Below, piece after piece: positions 40,070 to 50,526 of a stretch of DNA of 64,000 nucleotides (positions within the stretch are counted from its first letter, which is position 1; every line of letters starts with the position of its first letter). Source of the stretch: Paramyrothecium sp. XJ0827 (lineage: Eukaryota > Ascomycota > Sordariomycetes > Hypocreales > Stachybotryaceae); assembly GCA_020881915.1 (NCBI GenBank), contig JAJFPB010000011.1, positions 1,364,001-1,428,000 of the forward strand. The letters are read 5' to 3'. The notes beneath the pieces are model-generated. The model did no database searches. It had not been told where the DNA came from and saw only the letters and a list, made by a program, of their open reading frames with translations. The position numbers and the translations under genes are program-made.

Positions 40070-43000
40070 ATGACAAAAAACCCACCACCTAAGACGACCG
40101 CCCCGACGAGTGAATGTAACAACGTGCTCGATGCTGAGAAGCGGTCCGAACGCAAACCTCGTGTTCAGGACTATATCCGTGTTTTTACCTACGGCACAAA
40201 ATGGGACCTCGTTGTTTACGTTATTGCCTCCCTCGCCTCCATTGGGGCCGGGGTTACCCTACCGTTGATGAATGTCATAATTGGCCATCTCGCGGGACAG
40301 TTCGCGGAATTCTTCATGGAGCCTCCACGCATAACACGGCCCGAGTTTCAGGCGCTGTTGAACAAACAGGGTCTCTATATGCTGGGTTTGTTTCTTGGTC
40401 GCTTCATCCTCAACAGCATCAATAAATTCGGCTTTCGTATGACAGGCATACGGCTCTCCTCGGCTATTCGCCTTCACTACATGAGGTCTCTCTTCAGCCA
40501 ATCTGTACATGTCCTCGACTCAATGCCACCTGGTGCAGCAGCAAGCACCATCACAAACACAGCCAATATCCTCCAAATCGGCATCTCCGAGAAGCTAGGT
40601 ACCTTCTTGGAGTTCAATGGCACTGTCTGGTGTGCCATTATTGTCGCTTATACCTGGAATTGGAAACTCACCTTGGTCACATCCTCACTCATTGGCTTCA
40701 TCATGCTCGTTGTGAGCATCCTGCTGCCCCTCACCGCAGGGTTGCAGACCCAACAGGTGGCAGCCGAGGCCAAGGCCAATGCCGTCGCCAGCGAATCTTT
40801 CAGCAGCATCCGTATGGTGACCGCGTGCGGTGCACAGCAACGCATGACTACTCGCTATTCTCGGTGGGTCGACCAGGGTCGAGTTAAGGGCCAGAGGATG
40901 GCGCCTTTGGTTGCACTGCAATTAGGACTTCTTTTTTTTGGTAGCTTCGCCGTTTTCGCGCTCGCCTTTTGGTTTGGCACCCGCCAGCTAACCAATGGGG
41001 AGATTACGAACTCAGGCACCATCCTTGTTGTTATCATGTCCATTATGATGATTGTCATGTCCATGGAGCGGATCGCAAACCCCCTCATGGCTATGTCCAA
41101 GGCTATGGTGGCTGCCTGCGAGTTCTTCGCTGTCATTGATGCCCCGAAGCCCCCGGACGGTCACCTGAGGGAACCGGACGTGTCCGCAACCGACAACATT
41201 GTGTTTGATGATGTGACTTTCGCCTACCCGAGCCGCCCATGCGTCAAGATTCTGGACCGCCTTGACCTCAGGATCGAGGCGGGGAAGAACACCGCAATCG
41301 TCGGGCCATCCGGCTCTGGTAAGAGCACCATTGTCGGCCTCATCGAGAGGTGGTACGGCCTACGCGAGCAATACTTCATTGAAAGGACACCGGCTATGAA
41401 GAAGGAGAAAGAAACCGAGAAAAAACAGAATGATGAAAGAAGCAGTCCTGTGGAACCCGTAGAAAAAAGGAACAATGACGGGCACGATGGTGTGGTTGGC
41501 TCAAATGATAACGAGGGGCGTGATGCTAACGTCGTACCCTTGTCGGGAAGCATCACAACTGGTGGAAATACCCTCTCCGATATTGACCTCGGCTGGTGGC
41601 GCTCTCAAATTGGGCTTGTTCAGCAAGAGCCATTCTTGTTCAATGACACCATCTTTCAAAATGTCGCATACGGGCTGATTGGTTCCGAAAAGGAGAATGC
41701 GTCCGAGGAGGAAAAGAGAGAGCTTGTCAAGGAAGCTTGCGAAGAAGCGTTTGCCACCGAGTTCATCAACCGCCTCCCGGATGGACTTGGAACGACTGTT
41801 GGCGATGGCGGCGCCAAGCTCTCTGGAGGCCAGCGTCAGCGGATTGCCATTGCTAGGAGCATTGTAAAGAAGCCGAAGATTATGATTTTGGATGAAGCCA
41901 CAAGCGCCATTGATGTCCGCAGCGAAAAGATCGTGCAGGCTGCTCTGGATCGGATAGCGAAGAATAGAACTACGATTACCATCGCCCATCGGTTGTCGAC
42001 AATCAAGAAGGCCGACCGAATTGTCGTCTTACGCAAAGGAAAGGTAGTCGAGTCGGGCACGCATGACAGCCTTCTTCAAATAGAGTCTGGCGCATATCAC
42101 AACCTCGTCGCCGCACAAAATCTATCCCTAGGTCAGCAACGCGAGGATCATGGTGTCAGTGGGGAGGATGAGTCGGATCAAGGAGTGGCCGTTGAAAAAA
42201 CGCAAGAAGTAAGCGCCCAAGAGTCCGGGGAGGAGTTACAACCAAGTCAAACTAAAGCACCACGTGCGTTCAAAAACTTCATGACGCTGCTCACGGAGCA
42301 AAAAGATCGTCGGATATACCTAGTTATTGCGTTCTTTGCAGCCTGTTCTGCCGCTGGCACCCCGCTGATGGCCTGGCTCTTTGCTCAGAGTTTCCAGGTA
42401 TTTACATCCACCGACGAAGATACCATCCGGTCAGATGGGAGATTCTGGGCGCTAATGTGGCTTACGCTCGCCGTCGGCGTCGGTCTGGGCTATTTCTTCC
42501 AAGGTTCTATCGCCGTTCATTTGCAACATAACATCAGCGCTCTATACAAGAAGGAATATTTCGAGTCCATACTTCTCCAGAACACGGCCTTCTTCGACGA
42601 TGATGCCAACTCTCACGGCACTCTTGTGGCTCGTGTGGCCAGTGACCCAAAACAGCTCGAGGAGCTCCTGGGTCTCAATATGGCATTTTTAATCATGTCT
42701 GCATTCAGTCTTATAGGAGCTCTTGCCATCTCGTACGCCTTCGGATGGAAATTAGCCACCGTTAGTGTCTTTGTTGCGATGCCTGTCACGCTGCTGGCCG
42801 GGTACTGGAAATACAAGTATGAACTTGAATTTGAGAAGATGAACAACGCGGTGTTTGCCGAGAGCTCTAAATTCGCCGCCGAGGCTATTGGAGCCTTCAG
42901 GACAGTCTCATCTTTAACGATGGAAGATGCCATCTCCACCAGGTATGAAAACTTGCTGCGAGGCCACGTAAACGAGGCTTATAAGAAATCTCGCTGGACG

Positions 43001-44087
43001 AGCGTGCTCTTTGGTTTCGCAGATAGCGTGAACATAGGCTGTCAGGGGCTCATATTCTGGTATGGAGGCCATCTCCTCGCTAACCGAGAGTATAACATAA
43101 TAGACTTCTTCGTCTGCTTCATGGCCGCCATGCAAGGTGCCGAGTCTGCGGGTAGTGGTCTCAGCTATGGCCCCAATGCTGCGCAGGCTTCGGCTGCTGC
43201 AAGCCGCATCATCGGTATGCGTGATTCGAGCGGCCGGGCTGACGGCCATGAGATGCTGGAACATATTCCGGACACCGAGGGCGGCGTCAAAATAGAGCTG
43301 AGGGACGTTCACTTCCGTTACCCAACCCGTGATGTTCCCGTCTTCACGGGCCTGAACATGACCATCAAGAAGGGCCAGTTTGCGGCTCTAGTCGGCCCTT
43401 CAGGATGTGGGAAGTCATCCATCGTATCTCTACTGGAGCGCTTCTATACGCCGGAGAGGGGGGAGGTGCTTTGCAATGGCAGGAGCATATCCAGCCTTGA
43501 AGTTAATCAGTATCGCAGCCACATATCTCTCGTCGCTCAAGAACCGTACATGTTCCAAGGTACTATTCGCGAGAATGTTTGTCTCGGTGTCGAAGAAGAC
43601 TCCGTTTCGGACGAGCGATTACATGAGGTCTGTCGTGAAGCCGCCATCCACGACTTCATCGTGTCCCTCCCAGACGGTTACGATACCGACATCGGTTCCA
43701 AAGGCTTTTCTTTATCCGGCGGTCAGAAGCAGCGTCTGGCCATTGCGCGCGCCCTTGTTCGAGACCCTAAGATCCTTCTCCTAGATGAGGCGACATCGTC
43801 TCTTGACTCGGAATCAGAAAAGTTGGTCCAGGCAGCGTTTGAGCGCGCCGGCAGGGGCCGTACAATGCTCTGCATCGCGCATCGGTTGGCAACAGTGCAG
43901 AAGGCCGACGTCATATTCGTCCTCGGCAATGGCAAGGTGGTAGAATCAGGCACACATCAGGAATTATTGAGACTACAGGGTGTCTACTGGCATATGGTAA
44001 GTCTAACTTTGAGCATCATTCGACGCTATTTCCTTATGCGCCACTAATTCAAATGAGCAGTGCCAAAGCCAAGCTCTCGATAGGTAG
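40070..44087 (+). CDS. ABC-B family (MDR/P-glycoprotein type) full transporter, one intron
   Basis: Coding 40070-43996 joined to 44061-44087, 1,317 residues. The 64-bp intron has GTAAGT and a CAG acceptor. Splicing replaces an ill-fitting tail by CQSQALDR-stop, the usual ending of fungal MDR proteins. Layout is TMD1 - NBD1 - TMD2 - NBD2. NBD1 has Walker A GPSGSGKST (about 413-421), signature LSGGQRQR (about 583) and Walker B IMILDEATS (about 603). NBD2 has GPSGCGKSS (about 1108), LSGGQKQR (about 1217) and ILLLDEATS (about 1232). Both sites look catalytically complete. A charged, low-complexity insert of about 60 residues lies in NBD1 between Walker A and the Q-loop. Probable plasma-membrane or vacuolar exporter of hydrophobic compounds. 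Its proximity to the NRPS makes export of, or resistance to, the peptide plausible, but that is inference. Confidence 0.95.
43997..44060 (+). other. 3'-terminal spliceosomal intron of the ABC transporter
   Basis: Donor GTAAGT after VYWHM, acceptor GAGCAG before TGCCAAAGC. Read-through would end 16 codons later at 44047 with no family match. Splicing gives the conserved C-terminus. Confidence 0.85.
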
Positions 44088-44317
44088 AAGATGTTGTAGA
44101 CCACATCGTCCAGTTAGACCCGAGCGAAAAGGCTGTGGCATAAATTCGCACAGCAATTGGAAATCGTGCACTGGTTAAGTAGCTAACGTTAACTAGTTTA
44201 GATAACTTATAACTTTAAGATTTTTAATTATTAAATTATAAAAAAAAAATTTTATATAAGATCTTTATTCTTCTAACTTTACCATTTAGCTTTTTAAGAA
44301 TTATTTTATTTAACGTA
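44088..44317. other. AT-rich intergenic stretch
   Basis: Downstream of the transporter. It is very AT-rich between 44165 and 44315 with scattered TTAACG and AACGTTAA words, perhaps debris of older MITE ends. No gene. Confidence 0.4.
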
Positions 44318-44365
44318 ACGTACATGATAAGCGAGTGCACCAACCAAGCGAGTGCACCAAAAATT
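44318..44365 (+). repeat. Element B left terminal inverted repeat
   Basis: 48 bp, perfect match to 46127-46174 inverted, with paired AAGCGAGTGCACCA motifs. Confidence 0.95.
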
Positions 44366-44415
44366 ACTCAATCTCTCCTCTTTACATCTAATCAACTATT
44401 TCTCAACCACCAAAT

Positions 44416-46068
44416 ATGTCACAATCAAATAATGAAGCTAATATGCTTCTCGCTCTTCGGGCCCTTCAAAATGACCCGAAACTGGGTCTACGACCCGCCG
44501 CAAGATTATACCAGGTGGATTATTATGCCCTTCGTCGCCGACAGAGGGGCATCCAGTCTCGGCGCGATACCATCCCCAACTCACGGAGACTATCCGATCT
44601 AGAGGAGCAGTTTATTGTCCAGTTCATTCTCGACCTGGATTTGCGAGGATTTCCCCGCGACTGCGTGGTGTTGAAGAAATGGCCAACCGACTGCTCGCTG
44701 ACCGCGACGCGTCACCTGTCGGCAAGCGCTGGGCTTCCAACTTCGTCAGGCGACAACCAGAGCTCAAGACGCGTTTTTTCGTAAATATGACTATCAGAGG
44801 GCTAAATGCGAAGATCCAACCATTATTCGCAATTGGTTCCGGCTCGTGGAGAACACAATCGCGAAATATGGCATCGACCTAGCCGATATCTACAACTTTG
44901 ATGAGACCGGCTTTATGATGGGCATAATTGCAAGCGGAATGGTCGTCACAGGTGCAGATAGGCGTGGAAACCCGAAATCAGTCCAGCCTGGAAACCGGGA
45001 ATGGGTTACAGTCATTCAGGCGATTAATGCCGAAGGCTGGGCGATCGCGCCGTTCATCGTGGTCGCGGGCCAATATCACCTCGCAAGCTGGTACCAGGAA
45101 AGCAACCTTCCGGGCGACTGGGCTATTGCGACAACTCAAAATGGTTGGACCGACAATGAGACCGGCCTTGAGTGGCTAAAACACTTTGACCGGCATACCA
45201 AGGCCCGATCAACCGGTCGCTATCGTCTTCTGATCCTCGATGGGCATGGAAGTCACCACTCGGTTGACTTTGAGAAATATTGTGAAGATAACCATATCAT
45301 TACGCTGTGTATGCCGCCTCATTCGTCTCACCTACTTCAGCCTCTTGATGTCGGGTGCTTTGGGCCGCTCAAAAAGGCATACGGTCGAGAAATAGAGCAT
45401 CTGATCAGGTGCTCTATAACCCACGTTTCTAAGACTGAGTTCTTTCTGGCATTTTACGCCGCCCACCAAGCCGCCATAATAGAAATTAATATCAAAGGGG
45501 GTTTTAGAGGGGCCGGGCTTGTTCCTTTAGACCCAGAAAGTGTCATATCGAAGCTTGATGTGCAGGTACGAACTCCAACACCGATTGAGGAGGAGGCCGG
45601 CCTCCCCGACCCTTGGGTGCCCAAGACGCCAAAGACGGTCCTTGAGGCTACCTCTCAATCTGAATACCTTGAAAGACGAATCAGAAGGCACCAGGAAGCT
45701 CCCCAGCATCTATTGTTGATGCGCTTAAGTCATTTTCTAAGGGAACGAAGGCGATAATGCATCAAATAGCATTATTAAAGTCTGAGAACCAGATCCTTCG
45801 ACAGGCAAATGAGACTCTTAGCAAGCGGCGTAGGGCAAAAAGAACCCGGCTACAGAATGGAGGGAAGATGACTATAGGTGAGGGAAGGGATGAGATTGAT
45901 CAGAAAGACGTTGATGCGCAGATAATGGCTGGATTGTTGAGAAGTGGTGGTCGAGGGAGGTCAGCACTGGCGAGAGAAAGGCGCTGTAGAACCTGTGGAA
46001 ATACCGGACATAATTCAAGAACATGTCAGATAGTTGTGTTAGTATCTGAAGAAGACGATAGTGATTAA
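44416..46068 (+). pseudogene. Element B transposase, frameshifted
   Basis: Four frame segments together cover a complete family transposase. 44416 onward gives the psq HTH (recognition segment VDYYALRRRQRG) to GFPRD. The segment from 44679 reads [15 protein letters not shown] and KTRFF. The segment 44846-45757 carries the DDE core with [17 protein letters not shown] and [10 protein letters not shown]. 45757-46068 holds the C-terminal coiled region and a CCHC knuckle (CRTCGNTGHNSRTC). Losses of one base are seen in a C run near 44655, in a T run near 44777 and near 45690. The first coincides with the break in element A. Not functional as a single protein. Confidence 0.85.
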
Positions 46069-46126
46069 TTTTAATTGATTAGATGTTTTGTAGTGATTTT
46101 AAGTAATGTTCTATTTTAATGGTGTG

Positions 46127-46174
46127 AATTTTTGGTGCACTCGCTTGGTTGGTGCACTCGCTTATCATGTACGT
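46127..46174 (-). repeat. Element B right terminal inverted repeat
   Basis: 48 bp, perfect inverted copy of the left end. Confidence 0.95.
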
Positions 46175-46260
46175 TATATGCCTACTAATAGTGAGTAGTG
46201 CAAAGTACCGTGAGCGAGATGAAGCGAACACTATCTACAACGAAAGCTACCGTCGATACC

Positions 46261-47237
46261 ATGGGGTCTGACTTTCGTATGGAAAGGATCAAGCGTTGGC
46301 TGTGACCACCTGATCCGTCAAGCAACATCAATCATGCAAAGGAGCTCCGTCATGAAGAAACGGGCGCATGGCTTCTGCACAAGCCCTTCTTCCAGTCCTA
46401 GTCGATAATGGAGCTGATATTAGGGTGGCCAACAATCACGGATTGAGACCGGTGAATATGGCTGCTTTTAACGGCCACCTCGAGGTGGTCAAGCTCCTGA
46501 TTGAGAAAGGGGCCGATATTCAGGTGGCTGACAACAATGGATGGACACCGATGAATTCTGCCGCGTTCAATGGTCATTTCGAGGTGGTTAAGCTGCTGAT
46601 TGAGAAAGGCGCTAGTATCACCGTTCGGGATAACCTAGGGCGTGCGCCGCTACACATAGCATCAGAAAACGGTCATATTGAGATTGTTCGGATGCTGCTT
46701 GATCAACCTACACTAAACGTTGATCAAAGTGACTTCTTGAATCGTACGGCACTTCACCTTGCTTCGCGGACTGGCCAAGTTAACGTGGTCCGTCTCCTAC
46801 TTGATCACAATACTGAACTTAGCAAAGTTGATTGGAAAGATTCAACGGCGCTGTTCCTTGCTGTAAGAAATGGCCATATTGAGATCGTCAAGCTATTCCT
46901 TCAAAATGGAAATCTTGCTATCAACTATCGGGATGGTTTTGGCCACGACTTGGCATGGTGGGCCCGTCGAACAGGAAAAGCCGATCTTCTCCAGCTGTTG
47001 GACTCCGCAGAACGGCTTGGTACGGATGATGGCTCGACCGTGCCTGTACCTTCGTTTGACCCTGAACTGGATTGGTGCGATGGATGCGCATTGACTGTCC
47101 CTTCTGAGACTGGCTATCGTTGCAAATTGTGCATGGTCGGTGGATTTTGTCTATGCGACGAATGTTATGGTCGTGGGATCAAGTGCCTCGATGCCTCACA
47201 CAAGTTAATCGACGCCAGGAGCACGAAGATAATCTAA
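46261..47237 (+). pseudogene. Broken STAND/NLR-type gene: pre-NACHT motif joined to ankyrin repeats and ZZ finger
   Basis: Positions 46261-46380 read RIKRWL-stop-PPDPSSNINHAKELRHEETGAWLLH, the linker that normally precedes a NACHT domain in fungal STAND proteins, with one in-frame TGA. Directly after it, in another frame, an intact 289-codon frame (46368-47237) begins inside an ankyrin repeat. It has about six repeats (DNGADIRVANNHGLRPVNMA, GHLEVVKLLIEKGADI, ..) and a C-terminal ZZ-like zinc finger with CDGC, CKLC, CDEC and a His. The whole NTPase is absent, so the gene looks like an internal deletion. The ankyrin-ZZ frame could still be expressed as a short protein. Such proteins act in fungal non-self recognition; a role here is not implied. 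Confidence 0.7.
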
Positions 47238-47358
47238 AGTAATTAATGCTCCCCGGCTTACACCTCTTGTCTTTCAATTCTCCGGCTCGGATGCGCCATT
47301 ATCGTAAAGAGTTAGACATAGCTTTAATTTGAGTAGGTCTGAGAGGGTCATGAATTCA

Positions 47359-47381
47359 TGATAGATAGATAGATAGATAGA
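47359..47381. repeat. (GATA)n microsatellite at a LINE 3' end
   Basis: About five GATA units. It lies on the 3' side of the minus-strand LINE remnant, as expected for the simple-repeat tail of I/Tad-like non-LTR elements. Confidence 0.7.
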
Positions 47382-47672
47382 GTTTATTACGCCCGGGAGA
47401 ACGAATCCCATAGGGCCAGTAGGTACGCTAAGCTATTTACGATTCCTCCACATTGATCCGGTCTACACAAAGGAAAGCCCCACTTCTCTTCTTAAGTCTT
47501 TTCCATTCAAGCCCCGCTTGACTCTGCTTGACAGGCCTGCTTGAAGGCCGACTTCTCCAAGTGTTCAGCATCCTATCTTCAGCAGCTGAAGCATGGTCTG
47601 TCAACTTGAGGCTGTTCGATGTTAGTAGTCAACTGTGATGTTAATGTTTTAATATGTTCTGTTTTCCCTTTC

Positions 47673-48260
47673 TCAACTCAGTCTTCCCGTCGCCATCGCA
47701 AACTTGACTGCCGCTCGCACCGCCTCCAGGTTAGGTGCCCATTTGGGTCCATCTGACGCTGGCTTTCCACCTAGGAAGAAGGAAAGGTTGCCCATCATAC
47801 CTTGTCCAACTTGTCGCATGGCTTCACGTTCTATCTCCCATCTTATGCACCGGAATAGAAAATGCTCCATCGTCTCTAGTGCATGTCCACACTCGCACAT
47901 ATCTGATTCTGCGGCTCCTATCTTGCTTAGGTAGCTGTTGATCCTCGCCATACCCGTGCGGAGCTGCGAGAGCACGTCAGCTTCTCGCCTCTTGAGTCCA
48001 TCGTATAGTGCTCGCGTATGTTTGCCTGGTAGAGCCCGGTCGATCCTTTTAGAGTAGCCGCCTACTCTGTCGGGTAGTCTCCGTTGCTGATGCAACTGCG
48101 CGACCACCAGCCTGGTTCGCGTAGAGCGCGCCTGGTATGGTAGCGATCGCGGAGTGCATTCTGCTTTGGTTGCCTTCTGGGCTTGTCTCTTTGCTTCACG
48201 GCTCATAGTGAGGCTGTCGTCTTGGGACGGCATATCCCCTTGGCAGTGCGGAGGCAGCAT
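47673..48260 (-). pseudogene. LINE ORF2 C-terminal fragment
   Basis: 195-codon frame. The start SREAKRQAQKATKAE resembles the end of a retroelement RNase H domain. It continues with SKRIDRALPGKHTRALYDGL, a QLRTGMARINSYLSKIG segment and a Cys/His pattern (CECGHALETMEHFLFRC), the usual ORF2 tail of fungal LINEs. Reverse transcriptase and endonuclease are missing. Confidence 0.8.
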
Positions 48261-48262
48261 GG

Positions 48263-48663
48263 ATGTAGAAGACCCACAGCTGCTTATTCAGCCCCCACGT
48301 ACAAACGAATACCTAAAAAGGCGAAGAGATTATCATAGAAAGTGAGGTTATTCGCAAGTTCTTCGAAGGTTCTTCGGATGTAGATCTCTAAAACTAAGGT
48401 ACTTATATTTAAGTGAAAGGTTCACTGAGATAGAGGTTTCTATCTTATGCTTAGCTTTAATTGGTATAGATCCTTGTTAGTTACCTCTATGCTGCCTCTG
48501 CACTGTCAAGGGGATGCATAGGTAAACTATTTCTGGAAAAGCCAATCCTACTTGGGCAGCAGCATTGCAGCTAGCCATCGCGAGCCGGCACAATTCTGGA
48601 CATAGAAGAGCTGGGACGTTCGAGCTAGCTCAAAATGAAATGAGCCTGATATGCTTTCATCTA
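48263..48663. other. Intergenic, nothing recognised
   Basis: Between the LINE remnant and element C. No gene, RNA or repeat could be supported. Confidence 0.4.
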
Positions 48664-48711
48664 ACGTACATGTATAGCGAGCCGCCCAAACAAGCGAGCC
48701 GCCCAAAAATC
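48664..48711 (+). repeat. Element C left terminal inverted repeat
   Basis: 48 bp, matching 50477-50524 inverted, with paired AGCGAGCCGCCCA motifs. Confidence 0.95.
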
Positions 48712-48761
48712 CCTCAACCTACATCATTACCAAAAGATCAAATGATTCACCACAATTAAGG

Positions 48762-49022
48762 ATGTCAAGCCCTCAAAACGAAGCTAATATAATTCTTGCT
48801 CTTCAGGCCCTTCAAAATAACCAAGAATTAAGCATCCGACGCGCCGCAAAGATCTACAATATCTCATGGGAGACCCTTCGTGATAGGAAGAACGGGATTC
48901 GATCACGACGCGATACTATGGCTAATTCACGTAAACTATCTGATCTTGAGGAACAGACGATAGTTAAATATGTCCTTGACCTAGATACGCGAGGGTTTTC
49001 TCCCCCGGCTTTGTGGTGTTGA
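48762..49022 (+). CDS. Element C transposase, N-terminal psq-type HTH frame
   Basis: 86 codons. MSSPQNEANIILALQALQ, a psq-like HTH with recognition segment ISWETLRDRKNG, then SRKLSDLEEQ and VLDLDTRGFS. The frame ends at a TGA five bases before the ATG of the DDE frame. Relative to the family, one extra base lies in the TTTTCTCCCCC stretch near 48995-49010. Confidence 0.8.
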   Translation: MSSPQNEANIILALQALQNNQELSIRRAAKIYNISWETLRDRKNGIRSRRDTMANSRKLSDLEEQTIVKYVLDLDTRGFSPPALWC

Positions 49023-49026
49023 AGAT

Positions 49027-50418
49027 ATGGCTAATCAACTGCTTGCTGATCGCGATATGCCTCCTGTTGGAACGCGCTGGGCTTCAAACTTCGTGAGGCG
49101 GCAACCACAGCTTAAGACGCGTTTATTTCGCAGGTACGACTATCAGAGAGCTAAATGCAAAGATCCAGTCGCAATAAACGCGTGGTTCTCGCTTATAGAG
49201 AACACAGTCGCGAAGTACGGCATAAGATCAAATGAATGGTACAACTTTGATGAGACAGGCTTTATGATGGGCGTTATTGCAAGCGGCATGGTTATTACAG
49301 GCGCAGAGAGGCGTGCAAACCCTAGAAAGGTTCAGCCGGGAAACCGTGAATGGGTTACTGCGATTGAATCGGTTAATGCAGAAGGGTGGGCACTGCCGCC
49401 GTTCATCATTGTTGCAGGCCAATATCACCTCTCTAGTTGGTATCGCGAAAGCAACCTCCCGGGCGATTGGGCTATTGCAACCACCAAGAATGGCTGGACC
49501 GATAACGAGACGGGCCTTGAGTGGCTAAAGCACTTCAATCGGTATACAATTAAAAGATCAAATGGTGGCTATCGTCTTCTGATCCTTGACGGGCATGTAA
49601 GCCACCACTCGGTGGCTTTTGAGGATTTCTGCAAGGACAACAAGATTATTACACTCTGTATGCCGCCTCATTCATCTCATCTACTTCAGCCTCTTGATGT
49701 GGGCTGCTTTGGGCCGCTCAAGAAGGCATATGGTCGAGAAATAGAGCATTTGATCAAATGCTCTATAACACACATTTCCAAGACCGAGTTCTTTCCTGCC
49801 TTCTACGCCGCACACCAAGCCAGCTTAACCAAATCGAATATTCAGGGAGGTTTTAAGGGCGCCGGACTTACCCCTTTGGATGCAGACCATGTAATCTCAA
49901 AGCTTGATATTCGGTTACGAACTCCAACGCCTGCTATCGATGAGCCACAGCTTCCTGCCCCTTGGACCTCGAGAACCCCAAAGACAGTTAGGGAAACTCA
50001 ATCTCAATCAGAATATCTCAAAAGACGAATCAGAAGACATAAAAGCAGCTCCCCAGCATCAATAATTGATGCTTTGAATTCATTTTCTAAGAGTTTACTT
50101 GCAAATCAGCATAAGATGGCTTTACTAGAGGCTAAGGTCCGGGATCTTCGAGAGGCAAATGAGATACTAAGCCGGCGTCGCAGAGAAAAGAAGAAACGCC
50201 TACGCAATGGAGGGACAATGACTGTAGAGGAAGGCCAAGCATCAATTGATCAAACGGATGTGAATATGCAGATAGCGGCCGAATCATCGAGGAGAGGTGG
50301 TCAAGGAAGGTCAGCGCAACCAAGGGAAAGGCGCTGTGGTGTATGCAGCAAGCCCGGGCATAATGCAAGAACATGTAAGGCAGATATTCCAGCTTCTGGA
50401 GATGAGTGTAGCGATTAG
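49027..50418 (+). CDS. Element C transposase, DDE catalytic part and CCHC knuckle
   Basis: 463 codons, closely similar to the element A frame. MANQLLADRDMPPVG leads into the second HTH (RWASNFVRRQPQLKTRLF), then the DDE core: [17 protein letters not shown] and [12 protein letters not shown]-terminal basic coiled segment is followed by a CCHC knuckle (CGVCSKPGHNARTC). No internal stop. It lacks the psq HTH, which is encoded in the previous frame, so end recognition would require frameshifting or a partner protein. Confidence 0.9.
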   Translation: MANQLLADRDMPPVGTRWASNFVRRQPQLKTRLFRRYDYQRAKCKDPVAINAWFSLIENTVAKYGIRSNEWYNFDETGFMMGVIASGMVITGAERRANPRKVQPGNREWVTAIESVNAEGWALPPFIIVAGQYHLSSWYRESNLPGDWAIATTKNGWTDNETGLEWLKHFNRYTIKRSNGGYRLLILDGHVSHHSVAFEDFCKDNKIITLCMPPHSSHLLQPLDVGCFGPLKKAYGREIEHLIKCSITHISKTEFFPAFYAAHQASLTKSNIQGGFKGAGLTPLDADHVISKLDIRLRTPTPAIDEPQLPAPWTSRTPKTVRETQSQSEYLKRRIRRHKSSSPASIIDALNSFSKSLLANQHKMALLEAKVRDLREANEILSRRRREKKKRLRNGGTMTVEEGQASIDQTDVNMQIAAESSRRGGQGRSAQPRERRCGVCSKPGHNARTCKADIPASGDECSD

Positions 50419-50476
50419 TTCTAAATGATCAGATGGTCTGTTGTGTTTTTATTGAAGTTCCGGTCTTGAGGGTTGA

Positions 50477-50524
50477 GATTTTTGGGCGGCTCGCTTGTTT
50501 GGGCGGCTCGCTATACATGTACGT
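50477..50524 (-). repeat. Element C right terminal inverted repeat
   Basis: 48 bp, inverted copy of the left end. Confidence 0.95.
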
Positions 50525-50526
50525 TA

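Larger units (their letters stand above)
44318..46174 (+). mobile_element. Element B: pogo/Fot1-like DNA transposon, inactive
   Basis: 1,857 bp flanked by TA (44316-44317 and 46175-46176). Perfect 48-bp inverted ends start ACGTACATGATAAGCGAG. Each end holds AAGCGAGTGCACCA twice at 17-bp phase. It carries a transposase of the same family as A and C, but with three single-base frameshifts. Confidence 0.92.
47359..48262 (-). mobile_element. 5'-truncated LINE (Tad/I-like non-LTR retrotransposon)
   Basis: Contains the last 195 codons of ORF2, a roughly 300-base 3' UTR and a tetranucleotide tail. The 5' end is lost near 48262. Truncation at the 5' end plus a simple-repeat tail is the signature of target-primed reverse transcription. 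Confidence 0.75.
48664..50524 (+). mobile_element. Element C: pogo/Fot1-like DNA transposon
   Basis: 1,861 bp flanked by TA (48662-48663 and 50525-50526). Inverted ends of about 48 bp start ACGTACATGTATAGCGAG, each with AGCGAGCCGCCCA twice at 17-bp phase. It carries an HTH frame (48762-49022) and an intact DDE frame (49027-50418). It is the best candidate in the window for a recently active source of catalytic transposase. Confidence 0.92.

Noticed and set aside
43997..44047. Unspliced C-terminus of the ABC transporter
   Set aside because: The tail SLTLSIIRRYFLMRH has no family match, whereas splicing gives CQSQALDR, the family ending.
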